DNA of 62,000 nt from Acanthaster planci (Eukaryota > Echinodermata > Asteroidea > Valvatida > Acanthasteridae). Under the pieces are notes generated by a model that was not told where the DNA came from, did not search any database, and saw only the letters and a program-made list of their open reading frames with translations. The DNA lies in assembly GCF_001949145.1 (NCBI RefSeq), contig NW_019091365.1:2273426-2335425 (forward strand), written 5' to 3'. The translations under genes were made by a program, and so were the position numbers. This document shows positions 45,101 through 56,082 of this stretch, piece by piece. Position 1 is the first letter of the stretch. Each line of letters opens with the position of its first letter.

Positions 45101-48100
45101 AGTTTAAAATCAATTCCGGAAATATTTCCATCTAAATAACAGATTATCAGCCAAGACAAAAACATTCCAGTGCTCCAGCACTCCAGCGATGAGCGATACA
45201 GTACAACTGCACGCTAATCTGGCCGCATCTGTAAGGACACTGACCCCATTTAGCAACGCACTGGGCCAATTTCAGGAACAAAGGAAATTCCGCAACATTG
45301 CAAAATGTGGGCTCTCTTTACTGGTCGGCAGGCCTGGCTGCAATACTCGGGCATCAATGGAAGTGCCTGTCAGATTAGAGTAGCCACCAGACAGTCATTC
45401 GTGTGGGTGTAAGCATCCAATATGAAGATATGAATTTTTGAAGAATTTTAAAAGAAGAAAATCATGAAAAAATCCCCCGGCAACGTGTCCAGCATGTGCA
45501 AACTCCACCTGGCAGGAAGTGGTTAAGTAGAGACCCATCTGGTCTGTCCTCATGAATAAAAAGTGGTAGAAATGAGTGAGGTTGTGAAATTTGAGGAAAA
45601 CTATTTTTACAGTGTCAGGAGTATTCATGCATGCTTTTTGTCCCAACTGTATGTCTGTCACCATAAAACAGAGGCGAGATTCCCAATTCCAAATTAAAAA
45701 AAAAAGGAAATGTTGGACCAACAAGACAGGGTTGGTTTTCTGAACAGCCTCACACAACAAGAGTTTCAAAACATGCATAACAAACAGCGCATACACTACC
45801 ACAAACAACGATGTTACGGTCATGCTGTTAAACTCTTCACCTTTAGAACGGGGGGGGGGTCAGAGGATTATAGCAACGAGAGAACACCCATGCAGAATTG
45901 AACATGTCCTTCAATTCAAACCTTTTTTGCTCTTTCCTTTTTCCTTTTTGGGTACTGAAAGAATTAATAATTCATTAAAAGGGTAGTGAATAAAGATGTC
46001 CTGGTTGTATATAATCAGCAATTTAAGTTCAATTCGAGCAAATACAATATACATATACATGTATAAACTAGACTGGTTGACAAAAATCTTTGGCCAGCCT
46101 AGCAGAAAAAAAGTGCACAGGAAGTGGATTCTACGTACATTGTACATGTATGTCTGGTTCTCAGAACCTAAAAGACTATTCCACTATTTAAAAAAATAAT
46201 CACAGTGGCAAAACAAAGCAATTTTGCCATCTAGTGGATAATTCAGTCTGTGACCCTCTGACAAGTCACTGGCAATGGACATATCCCGTGTAAAAGATGT
46301 GGATGCTTGAACGCACTCCAGAAATATTCCCAATTCAGGGCTAAATCAAAGGGTTATTTTAACTGGCAGAAAGAACAGAGTGTTAGGCTGAAGAGTTTTG
46401 CAGGAGAAAAGGTAGTCAACTGTACAAAATCGCAAGGAAGAAGCGCAGCAAACAAATGAAGAACCTCCTTTGAGGTCTCCTTTCCAATACACAATACTGG
46501 GTGAGGTTGCGGTAGAGTCGCCTTCCAAGTCCCCAGAGTGTGCCAGAAATAGCAAGAGCAATTGTAGAATGACCCCTGAATAGAGTCAGAGTACTTTTAA
46601 AAAATGCTTTGACATGTGCAGCACACATGATTAAAACCCCATGCACTTCTACACCACCGGTATTTAACCAGAACTGGGTCAGACAGGCCTAAATACTTCC
46701 AGGAAAAAGCCCCCCAATTTATGCATTTTATGGCGGCAGGGGTGGGGGCTGAAGCAGGTTATAAAGTGACAGTGTAAATAGCACACATGCCATCAATTCC
46801 CAAAATATCAAGAGCAACCAATTTTCCTCCAAGCCCCAGTGCCCTCTCCTGGAGATGTCACTGACTCACAGCATACTCATTCCTGCTGCACTATGCCGTA
46901 TTTGAGTGCATTTTGTGAACTCAGAAAGACTTATCTACACTGATATTGACAGCAAACTCAATGATACTGTGAGTTGGTCGAGGGCAGATCCAGACCATAT
47001 GATTTTGGGGTGGGAGGGGGGCAAATTTAGGAATTACAGCCTTTCTGAAGGGTAATGTTAAAGTTCAGAGCTTAACATACAAGCAGTCTGAAGGAAAATA
47101 TGTGAATTAGTCTCGAAAACTGCATTTCTATCATTACTTTTCAAACTCTACAACACCTTTTGCCCTTTTCTGAGGGAGGGAGAGTAGCCATGGTCCCAAT
47201 TGCCCCCTCCCAAGATCCCTGAATCCACCCTCGAAGTTGGTCCCAACCCAGCTGACTGTTAATATCCAGTCCAGACCCAGTCTTGGACGGTGTACCTACC
47301 GCTCTGCTCCATCATGCTCTGGAACTCCTTGTCCTCTGCCTCCTCCCGCCGCCGGTCCTCCTCAAGCCGCTCCACAATGCGGCTGCGCTTGGTGACCGCC
47401 TCCACCAGCATCTCCAGGAGCTTCTCCTCCCGTTCCACGTCGGCATCCGTCTTCTGGTGCTCATGCTTGTGCATCAAGCAACGCAGCTCATACTCGATCT
47501 CAGCCTGTTGCAGCTCCAGATCCTGCATCTGGGATCTAGGGACAGCATGGAAATGCTTCTATTTTTAAATTATGTTTTACTTTGAACTACAGGGTCTGAT
47601 CCAAAAATGGACAATCAAGAAAAATGCCCCACTTTTTACCTTCAAATATTTACAACAACATTATTTCTTCAGTGACTTTAAAGACTAAAAAGGGATATTT
47701 TTATCTACATTCAAATTTATGATTCTCAGAGGTAGGCCTACATAGAGTCTATGCTTGCGAATTTGATAAAATTATTAATAAAATAGAAACACAAAAGGGC
47801 AAGTGTGTAATTTCAGGCATACTTTGTCCTATGCATGATGGAAGTTTCACCCATGAACATGTTTATGGATTGAAGTCCCTTTTACTCTACTGTTTAGTGT
47901 CTAGATGGACAAAACCCACAAGAATTTTTTACAGTGTCAGTCTTTTCAATGATTGTGTATTTAAAGACAAAGAGGGATATTTATTGGACTTACCCAAACA
48001 AACAGAAAGTGTATTAAAGTTGGGCCATTTGAAGAGAAGTAAAAAGAAACATTATTTTTCAAGCATCACTGATAAATGTCTTACTGTGCAACCAGCTCTC

Positions 48101-51100
48101 CTTCTCTTCTCAGCAGCTGGTTCTTTTCGTTGACGAGCGCAAACCATTCAATGAGAAGATCTTCATTGTCTTGATCATGCCCTGGTAAGGACAAAAACGG
48201 TATGTGAAATTTAGGAGGATTCAATGGTCTTCCTGCTGATTCTGTTCCAGCAAATATCACTGAGAGTTCAGCTAAATTTGCACTTTCTTCTCGTTGCTGT
48301 TGAGAATTAAAGTGAGTACAGGACTCCACACTGAAACATATGCACATTTTGTGCCGATATACATGTCTTGAAAATGTTTAAAAACACATTCCTAAAAACC
48401 TGGGACAGTTTTTCTATTCCTATCGTTTGAAAGGCATCAGATGACTGTGCATTAACCCCTTCACACCGGGATTCTTTTGACCGTGACTGCTGGGCTGCGG
48501 TATGGCCAGTTTGCAAAGCCCTGTCCAGCAGCAGGCCAACATTGAAACTGCAGGTGCAGATGAATAGAATGTATGTGTGGTATGGACTAATCCTCCCAAA
48601 GAGCCACGGCGTTTGCCGTCTCCCGGCTCGAAGAGGTTAGCATTTTACACAATCTATGACTGCACAGGAGCATATCTCCAAGTAAAGTGAGCCCGTACCT
48701 TCCATATGTGTTCGTAGACTCTGCTCTATCTTGATTCCCTTGGCTTCCAGCTCACGCTGTTTGATCTCAATCTCACACAGCTCTTTCTGGATGATGGCTG
48801 GGTCAACGTGATACTTGTCGACCTAGGAAGAGCCAGGAAGAAAATCTCAAAGGTCAAAAGTGTTAAAGGCACATAAGAATTCAACTGTAGGGGCAAACCA
48901 TGGAATGTAGTCACTGTAACATGTACAGCATGATTGCGGCAGCGACTGCACCAACTCCGCCTGTGTCAGTTATTCTTCAAAGTATATGTAACTGGCATAA
49001 TTCCTCTGCCATTTCTTGGGCCCGACTTCCTAAATGCGCATGTACATGTACGGTGATCAGGCCTAGCTGTTGTCTGGATAAAGTTGCATGGGAAAAAAAA
49101 AAAGATTTTGATTAGCAACATCATAAGTTGTTGCAAGAAACTGGTAGCCTTCAACTAGCCTTTCCTGGAAGGGGTTTAATCACTTCGCGCCAGTGGCAGT
49201 TATCAAAGTTGATGTGCTGGGGAGTGATAATTATCATCTTTTTATGCTTTCAAAATTCTTTAAAACTTCCTATCTTCATTTACTGGACACTTACACCCAC
49301 TGGAAGGACCGTCTGGTTTCTACTCTAATCTGACAGACAACATCTATTGACACTGGAGTATTTCAGCCAGGCCTGTCACCTTATAAAAAGAGCCCACATT
49401 TTGCAGTGTTACGTAATTTTCTTTTGTTCATGAAACTGGCACCTTGTGCTGCTGACCTCTTTTCAATAGCGGCCAGATTAGCGTGCAGCGGTACTGTGTG
49501 GCTCATCGCTGCGGCGGTGGAGCGCTTTGGTCCCCGGAGGTAATCTGCTTGCACTAGTCCCCAAAACCGTGGTATACTGTTTCAAAACAAGGCTGGATTA
49601 TCTCCACTATTGAGAGTGAAAAAATGTTGGTAATGCCCAGCAGCCTGGTCTTTTGTTATGAGTACAGTCTTTTGTTACAAGGCCCAGTTCCCTTTGTCCA
49701 ATTTCGAAGACCCCAGCCACATGTATAAAGAATACATGTCCGGTACCGGAAACCCTGGCAGCAAGTGGTTAATTATGCACAAGGAGACTCAACCTGATGA
49801 AATCGGTTGGCAATTTTTGAGTTACTGCCCTGTAAAGAATTTTGCACAATGAATTCAAGCTATCCGCCCTGAGTTGAAGTGCACCCTTGAAGTGCCGGCA
49901 AAAGACAGCAAGGTAAGAAATTTTCCAAATGGGTTCTTGCACGCATTCGGCATGCAGGTGAAGACTACACCTTCCAGAATAAATTTGTTGCGAATACTCA
50001 GCATGCTCTCCATCAAACGCGCATAAATATGTGTGGCTACGTGGTGAGTTTGCACCAAAGGACTGTCAGTTTCATTTAAAAACTCATTTGTTCCCGTTCG
50101 GAGCAGAGAGGCTCCCTCATCATTTTTCAACAGCATAATGTTCAGTTTCACTAGGATGTCCACCTGAGCGACGTATCAAAGCCAGCTCATTTTGCTTTTT
50201 CTTCTGCTAACTACAAGAAAAAATTACTGATTAAAATGGTCTAGCGACCCATTTCTGGGATTTGGTCACATTATATTTGCAGAAGAGAAAATAATATCAA
50301 AACTCAAGTGTTTGGTTCAAGCATAGTAGGTCAAAATTATTTTGGTGCAGTCAACTTCCAATAGAAGTCAACTTCAATGAAGTCAACCTTTAGTCTGCTG
50401 TTTTTGTACAACCCCTTTTTCAAATAGGCTACAATTCCCTACATTTATCTATCAGTCCATCAGACTTAAATTGTTCTTCAGACAATATCTGTATTTAGCC
50501 AGGCTTTCACCTTCAACAACTCTATACCTCTCTCTTGACCGGAGGGGGTGCTGGAGCCCTCTTCCTGGAGCCTTGTGTAGACAATGTTGGAGGCTTGATT
50601 GGGTCAGAGGTCGGCCTTGGGGGCTTGACCTTCAACAATGAAATTACATGTAAGTGCAAGAGAGAATGAATATACACATTTTAGAAATGCATCTCTGCTC
50701 AATGATGTCCATTAACAGACTTCCTAAAATAGAATAGCTGTTTCTGCGAGCCGATCTGCACCAAGTGATGCTAATCAGCACAAAACATCTCAAACAATAC
50801 ATTGCCTGATTTCACTGATTAGAGAGTATTCACCTGCTTCCTGTCCAACAATTCATCAGTTCCTCTTCGCATCCTTGGAGATGGTACCGGTGACTCGTCA
50901 TTGGTCTTGGCTCCAGTGGAGCATTGTCTCCTTGGGGAGGGAACCGGTGAAATCCTACCATCAAGTTCCTTGCCTGGTGTTATGATCTTCTTCAAACGAG
51001 GTGATGGCACTGGTTTTGCACTTGCATCTGAGTTTGTTCTTTGGTCAATACTGGCTGGGGCTGGTGGAGGTGGTTTGTCTGGACGTGATTTGTTATCTGC

Positions 51101-54100
51101 AGCCTCTGGTGGTCTGCCATTCTCCTTGGGTGGACTTGGGGCGGGTCTGCTCTTTCTTGATCTGGGTGGAGGCCTGAGAGAATCCTTTTCCTGGGTGATG
51201 GACGATCCAGGTCGATTAGGTGGTGCAGTAGGTCTGGGTGGGGCTCCTGTCGGTCTGGGCGGTGCATCATCTGGCCTGGGAGGAGCCGGGCGTTTTTGAC
51301 GACTCTTCAGTGTGTGGCGATCGCGCTGCATCTCCTGCAGGATCTCCTGCCTGGTTTTCACTTTGTACGATCCCTGCTGACTGGGGATTTCTGCCGGCTT
51401 GGAGCTGCCTGTGCCTCCAACTGGAAGAGGGGGCCACTGAGCAATAGGGGATCCTAATGAAGGATCCTCATCGTCATCATCTCCGAAGGGATTGAGATTA
51501 TCATCATAGGCATCATCATCCTCAGAGCCAGATTCGTCAAATGGATTCTTGTAACCGTCATCCTTACTTTCCTTGACTTCCTCTTCTTCTTCATCATCAT
51601 CTCCAAAAGGATTCAGACTTTCATCATAGTCATCCACTTTGGGCTTTGGGGTTTGACTCTCTGCCTTTTCTTCTTCCCTGACACCTTTCTCATCTTGCTT
51701 TTCAATGACTATTTCACTAGCATCTGGCTCCCCCTCCAGATCGCCTGTTTCATTTGCAGGCTCTGCTGCTTTGGTAGTGTTGTACTCCACACAGAAGGAA
51801 TCAGACAGGTTCAGGTTGGCTGCTGTGACCCCCTCTTGGTCGCTGATACTATCTCTGCTCAAGGCAGATGAACGTTTCCCTGGCTCTATGCCACTAGCAA
51901 AGCTCTGCTGATCAATATCAACACTGCTAGTTTCCGAGTTGTTGATTTGGCTGATGGAGCTGATGCTCGTCAAGCTGAAGACATCCGAGGACGTGTGTCC
52001 GCTGTCTCTAGAATGAGCACCGACACTCAGAGGTTCTGATTCAGTCTTTATTTCATCAGTTTCGGGCGAAGCCTTTTCACTCTCCTTTGATACTTCCATG
52101 CTTGTCTCTTCATCCTTACTGGGACTCTTAGAAACTTCCTTAGCATCACTTGGTAAGCTCCAGTTGGAACCAGCTGGGCTGGCTTCTCTGGAGTCCTCTT
52201 CTCCCACGGCAAGTTTTCGGCCTGTGCCTCCTTCCAAGGCATCTAGCAAGTAATCCTTTGATGCTGCTGTGCCTGGCTTCAGGTTCCCCCTGACTGCAGC
52301 AAGTGAGGCCAGCAGGCCTTGCCTTGTGGCCTCAGTCTTAGCAGCATCGCTGCTCAAGTTCTTCTCCGGAGAGACGAGGCTAGGTCTGGAAGGCTGTTGG
52401 ACTGGTTTCGGTTCTTGGGTTGCTGCTGGGCTGTTAAACCTCTCTCGGGCTGCCTTGCTGGCTATCAAGTGTGGATGCATTGGAACGGCCGGCTTATTGG
52501 AAGGCTGTGGGAGATCTGCCACTTGGGGCTTCTGGGGCGGCAGGGCTGGCTTCTCTGGCTCTGACTTTGCATTTGACTGCTTTTCCCAAAGGCCCCCAGC
52601 TGTGCTAGTGTTTTTAGGCACAGGTTTCAAACCGGATCGCGCCTCCCATACACCAGCCACACCATCGTTCTCTCTTATTGGTGGCTTTCCATCCGACTGC
52701 TTCTGCCACAGGCTGCCACCACTGTCGGTCATGGCCTTCATGCCAGGCCTGGCCTCCCATATGCTCCCGCCATTGCTGGCCTGCTTCTTCTCCTTGGAAG
52801 CCCGGCTGGCAATGTCGGACCGTAGTTTCCAGATGTTGTCGCCATGGTCCAGGCATTCCAGCTGCTTTGGGTTGGCGGTGGCCTTGTAGTTGCCCGACCG
52901 CAGTGAGGTTTTGCACTTTGAGCAGCGGAAGCAGTTCCGGTGGTACAACTTGCCATCAGCCACCTGGCGCTCCACCAGGTAGACTTTCTTTCCACATATT
53001 GTGCATGTGTCTCCCAGGGTGGGCTGCTTGTTTGGCTGAGAACCAAAAAGGGGAACATTATACATTACAAATTAAATTAAACTAAGAACAATCAGTTGAT
53101 TAAAAATACAGGAGAGGTCTGGCAGAACAAGCACTAAAGTTTGGCTGTAATTGAAACTTTTGCAGTGCCTATTACCCTAATTTCAGAAATATAAGCTGCA
53201 GCTTATGCATTTATTCTCGGCTTGTACACTGGGCGGCTTAAATACAGCAAACTTTGAAGGATAAAATCAGTCACAAAAGCTGCACCTGGGCCACACGTAC
53301 TCAGTGCTACTGGCTCAGTCATGTTTTCGTTACTTGAACCTCGGAGAATAAATAAAATTCAAGTTGTCCAGATTCCGAGTTATGAAATTGACTTCCCTGA
53401 GTCATGGAGTCAGGAAACACATACATGAACAATGTACGTAGTCATAATAAACTTCACTTGTCACTGTGATGGCAACATTGTAGCGATTTTTCCCACTTTT
53501 TATTTGTTCTCGTGGTGTATTTTTTGCACACAAATAATCTTTTACTGAGATTTTTTTGCATTGTTACTTAAAGGTTTCCTGCTGTGCCTGGCTTAAGGTT
53601 CCCCTTAACCGCAACAAGTGAGGCCAGCAGGCCTTGCCTTGTGGCCTCACAAGTACCTTCATGTAGCAAACCTCGTCTTTTCACCGATTATGTTCGGCAT
53701 GACATGCCACAGAATTTCGTGCTTGTTTTCATTTGGGTTTTCTGACGACATCACTTTCTGTGGTCACGTGGTTATTGGAAAGAGTTAGCAATTGGACTGT
53801 TCATGAATGGGTCTGTGGTAGCAGTCAGGATAGCCTGAAAGCAGGATTTGTCACGGTTGGTGTGGGGGCGGTGCACAGTATGCAGTGCATGTGCGGTGCA
53901 ACATGCAACACAGGCAGTTGAGCTCGACAGTAATGACTCGAACCAAGGTCTCGCGGCAGTCCTTTGGCTGCGTGTTTTTGATTGGCGTCACAAAAAACTT
54001 TGAGATAACTGGATTTATTGTTGTGAAATCTATTTCCAAGGATGGGTTTGTGAACATTTCGAGTTAGTGAGGTATTTTTGTTCATAAAATTGTATTCTTT

Positions 54101-55928
54101 TAGCGAGAAAAAGTTGGCCTTCAAGATAAAGTGGTCTTTTGACTTAACAAACTTCGAATTATCAAGATTTTATTGTACATACCCGTCCGCATAACTTTTG
54201 CTGGCTGCTTGGAAAAAAGGGTAAGGGCTGCTGTACAACCCACACACAGGGCAATCATCCAGCCCGCAAAAATCATTCATGTTTGAGGACTTAAAATTCA
54301 TTTTCGATTGGTGCCACTCATTTGCACTCTGCTTAGATTTATTAGGATTGCACATGTAGTGGAACCATTGACGTAATGTACATGCTGTACTGGCGCTTCA
54401 GCATGCAGAACGATGACCTTGGTGGTTGGATCGTCAGCGCTGCAGTGCGGTTTCTATGCTGGTGCGGCTTCTACCACGATTTTAAATCTAAACCGGCCGG
54501 TTTTTGCTGCTACGGCTTAAACGCTGTGTGGCTTATATTCCGAAATTACAGTATTCTACTGTGGCACTGTACTATGGAACAATGCACATGAATACTGTGT
54601 GATATAAGCACAGGAACCAGTACCCTCTCTGTGATCACAGAGCCATCCTGTACATGTATCTGCTGTTTTATTACAGAATCAACACAGCAAAGAAAACATC
54701 TGTATCACTGACCACGTGTTGTAGTGGTGACTCCCCAGCTGGTCTCTTGCTTGGTGTTCTGGTCTTCTGGCCTCCAACATCCTTAACTGTTAAATCAAAC
54801 AACAGGAAAAAGTGGCATGTAAAAGTGCACAGCTTTCAGCATTCAGTGAATAGCTGTTTTGGCTACCAGTGTCTAAAAGTGAAAGAATGCTTTCAGACGA
54901 GTGAAAGTGAAAGTGATTTATTACGAACAGGCCTGTGATGCTGAGCAAACGGGAGAACGATGAGGGTGGGAAAGATTGAAGAAGCGCGGTACATGTACAT
55001 GTATTTGCCACTTGCAAGTGTGAAGTGTAATGCAAGATTCTCCTGGATACCCATGGAAAATGGCAGTAAATGTATAAGACATGAAGGGTTAGTTGTTTCT
55101 TGACAATGGATGTAGAGCTCAACAGAAATCCACGCATGAGTTTGAGGAATTTTCAAAATGAAATCAGCAGAAAAAACAATGCAACTACACATAAAACAGC
55201 ACGGAAACAGGGATCAAAACATTTGCAAGACAGAAACAATGGTATCAATACGGTGCCATGCATGAAACAAAACAAAAAAAATGCAGCAGCAGGGAGAAAG
55301 TACATGTACATGTACATGCACATGTAAATATGTATGAAAGATACCTACTGTACATGTGTACATGATGGTTGTGTGGAAAGTGACAAAAACATACATTCAA
55401 GTTTATGCGTATGACATTGTGATGGGCATACTAAATGAATACACCTTCCTGGTATGAACAAATTACATGTGGCGAATCAGCTAGTCTGTCCATATCACTG
55501 GTATTGTATCAACAGTAATTTTGTGCAAAGCACATTGCTACATGTAAGTTGAATTTCTGGATTACTCACACCTTACACCACTGCCAATTCGGACCGCATC
55601 ACGTTAATGTGTTTAAATAGCAACATTTTTCAAATTGTGCTTTGCAGAGAAGACATTAAATGCGTACATAGGCTCTTTCTTAAAATAAGAAATATGTGTA
55701 TACATGTATGGCCATCTGTATCTAATCTCCAAAGTAGGAAATAAGAAGTGCAAGAAATGATCCAGTTTTGCAGATGGAGAACTCACTTGGCTTCTTATCT
55801 CGGAAGTAACTGTAGTACTGTGACACGTAGGTCATGATGCTGAGTTTGTCTGGTACATGCATGGTGGCCATGTCATCAGGGTCCAGTAAGGCTGGAATTC
55901 CCAGTTCCTCCTCAGCGACGTCAAAAGC
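42075..55928 (-). CDS. MICALL: MICAL-like protein (CH-LIM-bMERB), eight exons, 5'-incomplete
   Basis: The joined exons encode about 1015 residues: CH domain second half, linker, LIM, disordered region with NPF motifs and proline-rich repeats, bMERB coiled coil and a basic tail. The family lacks the monooxygenase domain of MICALs. It acts as a Rab8/Rab13/Rab35 effector and scaffold on recycling endosomes, binding EHD proteins through NPF and, in vertebrates, actinin or syndapin. Exons are 55787-55928, 54713-54786, 50834-53035, 50528-50629, 48699-48822, 48085-48181, 47300-47535 and 42075-42145, all with GT-AG borders and compatible phases. Human relatives are about 860-900 residues with the full CH domain, so this one is long. 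Invertebrates usually have one family member, so the choice between MICALL1 and MICALL2 is not meaningful. The first CH exon was not found up to 62000. Confidence 0.93.
42269..42742. other. Assembly gap (474 N)
   Basis: Run of N inside the last intron of the MICAL-like gene. Open frames across it are artefacts. Confidence 1.
44603..44629. repeat. Tc1-like transposon terminus
   Basis: TACAGTTGGGGTAAAAAGTT and the following TACATA resemble the ends of fish and invertebrate Tc1-like elements (TACAGTTG...AAGTTTACATA), starting at a TA. No clear opposite end or transposase was found within the intron. Confidence 0.4.
45160..45526 (-). mobile_element. Truncated copy of the piggyBac-like MITE
   Basis: Matches 49180-49500 in reverse orientation, with blocks around GCTAATCTGGCC, ATGTGGGCTC and GCCAGGCCTG or their variants. 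It ends in GGAAGTGG at TTAA (45523-45526). The other end is lost near 45160. Confidence 0.7.
45527..47299. other. Intron sequence of the MICAL-like gene
   Basis: No nested gene recognised. With 42146-45159 it makes up the long last intron. Confidence 0.5.
47300..47535 (-). CDS. MICALL: MICAL-like exon: bMERB domain, C-terminal helices
   Basis: Acceptor CCCTAG before ATCCCAG; donor GTAGGT after AGC-G. Length 236 nt, phase 2 in and 1 out. It encodes charged heptad-like helices: [18 protein letters not shown], then [17 protein letters not shown] and [20 protein letters not shown]. This matches the last two helices of the bMERB (DUF3585) Rab-binding domain. Without splicing at the donor the frame would run 13 codons to a stop. 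Confidence 0.9.
48085..48181 (-). CDS. MICALL: MICAL-like exon: bMERB central helix
   Basis: Acceptor TTACCAG, donor GTAAGA; 97 nt, phase 1 in, 2 out. It encodes [20 protein letters not shown] followed by EGELVAQ, the most conserved stretch of the bMERB domain (L-x-x-E-W-F-x-L-V-x-E-K-N-x-L-x-R-x-E). Confidence 0.93.
48456..48636. mobile_element. Short piggyBac-like MITE
   Basis: Starts after TTAA (48452-48455) with CCCCTTCACACCGGGA and ends before TTAG (48637-48640) with the near-complement TCCCGGCTCGAAGAGG; 12 of 16 end positions pair. At 181 bp it may be a shorter relative of the 588-bp family. Confidence 0.5.
48699..48822 (-). CDS. MICALL: MICAL-like exon: bMERB first helix
   Basis: Acceptor TTCCTAG, donor GTACGG; 124 nt, phase 0 in, 1 out. 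It encodes [20 protein letters not shown] followed by [11 protein letters not shown], the first helix of the Rab-binding bMERB domain (P-x-x-I-x-x-E-L-x-x-I-E-x-x-x-x-x-L-E-x-x-G). Confidence 0.92.
49176..49772. mobile_element. piggyBac-like MITE, copy in a MICAL-like intron
   Basis: Bounded by TTAA at 49176-49179 and 49769-49772. The 589-bp interior starts TCACTTCGCGCCAGTGG and ends CCCTGGCAGCAAGTGG, inverted ends of about 12-14 matching bases. It resembles the copy at 58420-59015 along its length, and the length is almost the same. TTAA target sites are the hallmark of piggyBac elements. No transposase. Confidence 0.85.
50528..50629 (-). CDS. MICALL: MICAL-like exon: proline-rich linker
   Basis: Acceptor GTTGAAG, donor GTATAG; 102 nt, phase 0 to 0. 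It encodes [20 protein letters not shown] then [14 protein letters not shown]. Proline-rich, likely an SH3-binding linker just before the bMERB domain. Confidence 0.85.
50834..53035 (-). CDS. MICALL: MICAL-like large exon: LIM domain, W-repeats, NPF motifs, proline-rich region
   Basis: Acceptor GGTTCTCAG, donor GTGAAT; 2202 nt, 734 codons, phase 0 to 0. The LIM domain (52844-53005) has C-x2-C-x17-H-x2-C-x2-C-x2-C-x19-C-x2-H, two zinc sites. Next come five Trp-centred repeats (52588-52831), then a long Ser/Glu-rich disordered part. Three NPF motifs in acidic context follow (near 51607, 51542 and 51487; for example [13 protein letters not shown]), which in this family bind EH domains of EHD proteins. 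The C-terminal third is proline-rich, with APPRP repeats and three PVPSPR motifs (50870-51005). The reading frame continues 10 codons upstream of the acceptor to an ATG, but splicing is favoured by the consensus site and by phase with the previous exon. Confidence 0.95.
53581..53649 (-). repeat. Intronic copy of part of the large MICAL-like exon
   Basis: These 69 bp match exon bases 52266-52334 with five differences (about 93%), in the same orientation, inside the intron directly upstream. Read in the exon's frame it stays open. Three differences are synonymous and two are conservative (Ala to Val, Arg to Lys). No convincing splice pair flanks it; a stop follows shortly after. Confidence 0.9.
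54713..54786 (-). CDS. MICALL: MICAL-like linker exon between CH and LIM
   Basis: Acceptor TGATTTAACAG, donor GTCAGT (an alternative GTGGTC three bases earlier keeps the same phase). 74 nt, phase 1 in and 0 out, exactly bridging the CH and LIM exons. It encodes a basic, disordered-looking segment containing [20 protein letters not shown]. No domain, but a K-R-P-A motif in this linker is familiar from MICAL-like proteins. Confidence 0.75.
55302..55326. repeat. ACATGT simple repeat
   Basis: TACATGTACATGTACATG followed by CACATGTA. It is one of many short self-complementary ACATGT tracts in the window (also near 24687, 35210, 54990, 59375, 60000 and 61366). Confidence 0.9.
55787..55928 (-). CDS. 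MICALL: MICAL-like exon: second half of the CH domain
   Basis: Acceptor CATTTGCAG, donor GTGAGT; 142 nt, phase 0 in, 1 out. It encodes [20 protein letters not shown], then [18 protein letters not shown]. This is the highly conserved C-terminal half of the calponin-homology domain of MICAL and MICAL-like proteins (G-I-P-x-L-L-x-x-x-D-M and Y-V-S-Q-x-Y). In the family the CH domain takes part in actin or actinin contact and in autoinhibition with the C-terminus. The first half must lie on an exon further right. Confidence 0.95.
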
Positions 55929-56038
55929 CTGCAAATGGCACACAACAGAGGGGGGACCCAAAGTATCAATTCCGAATTCAAGCTGTTATATCTTGAAGTA
56001 AAACCGTGTACAGACTTTTGAATGTGTACTCACTCACT

Positions 56039-56082
56039 GGTACATGTACATGTACCGGTACATGCACCTGTACATGTACCTG
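56039..56082. repeat. GTACATGTAC/GTACCGGTAC simple repeat
   Basis: Run of overlapping palindromic GTACATGTAC and GTACCGGTAC words, capable of strong self-pairing. Confidence 0.85.

Noticed and set aside
49855-50163. 102-codon minus-strand frame between MICAL-like exons
   Set aside because: No good splice borders or family resemblance; the neighbouring exons already join in phase without it.
52269-52889. 206-codon plus-strand frame in the large MICAL-like exon
   Set aside because: Antisense shadow of a well-supported coding exon.
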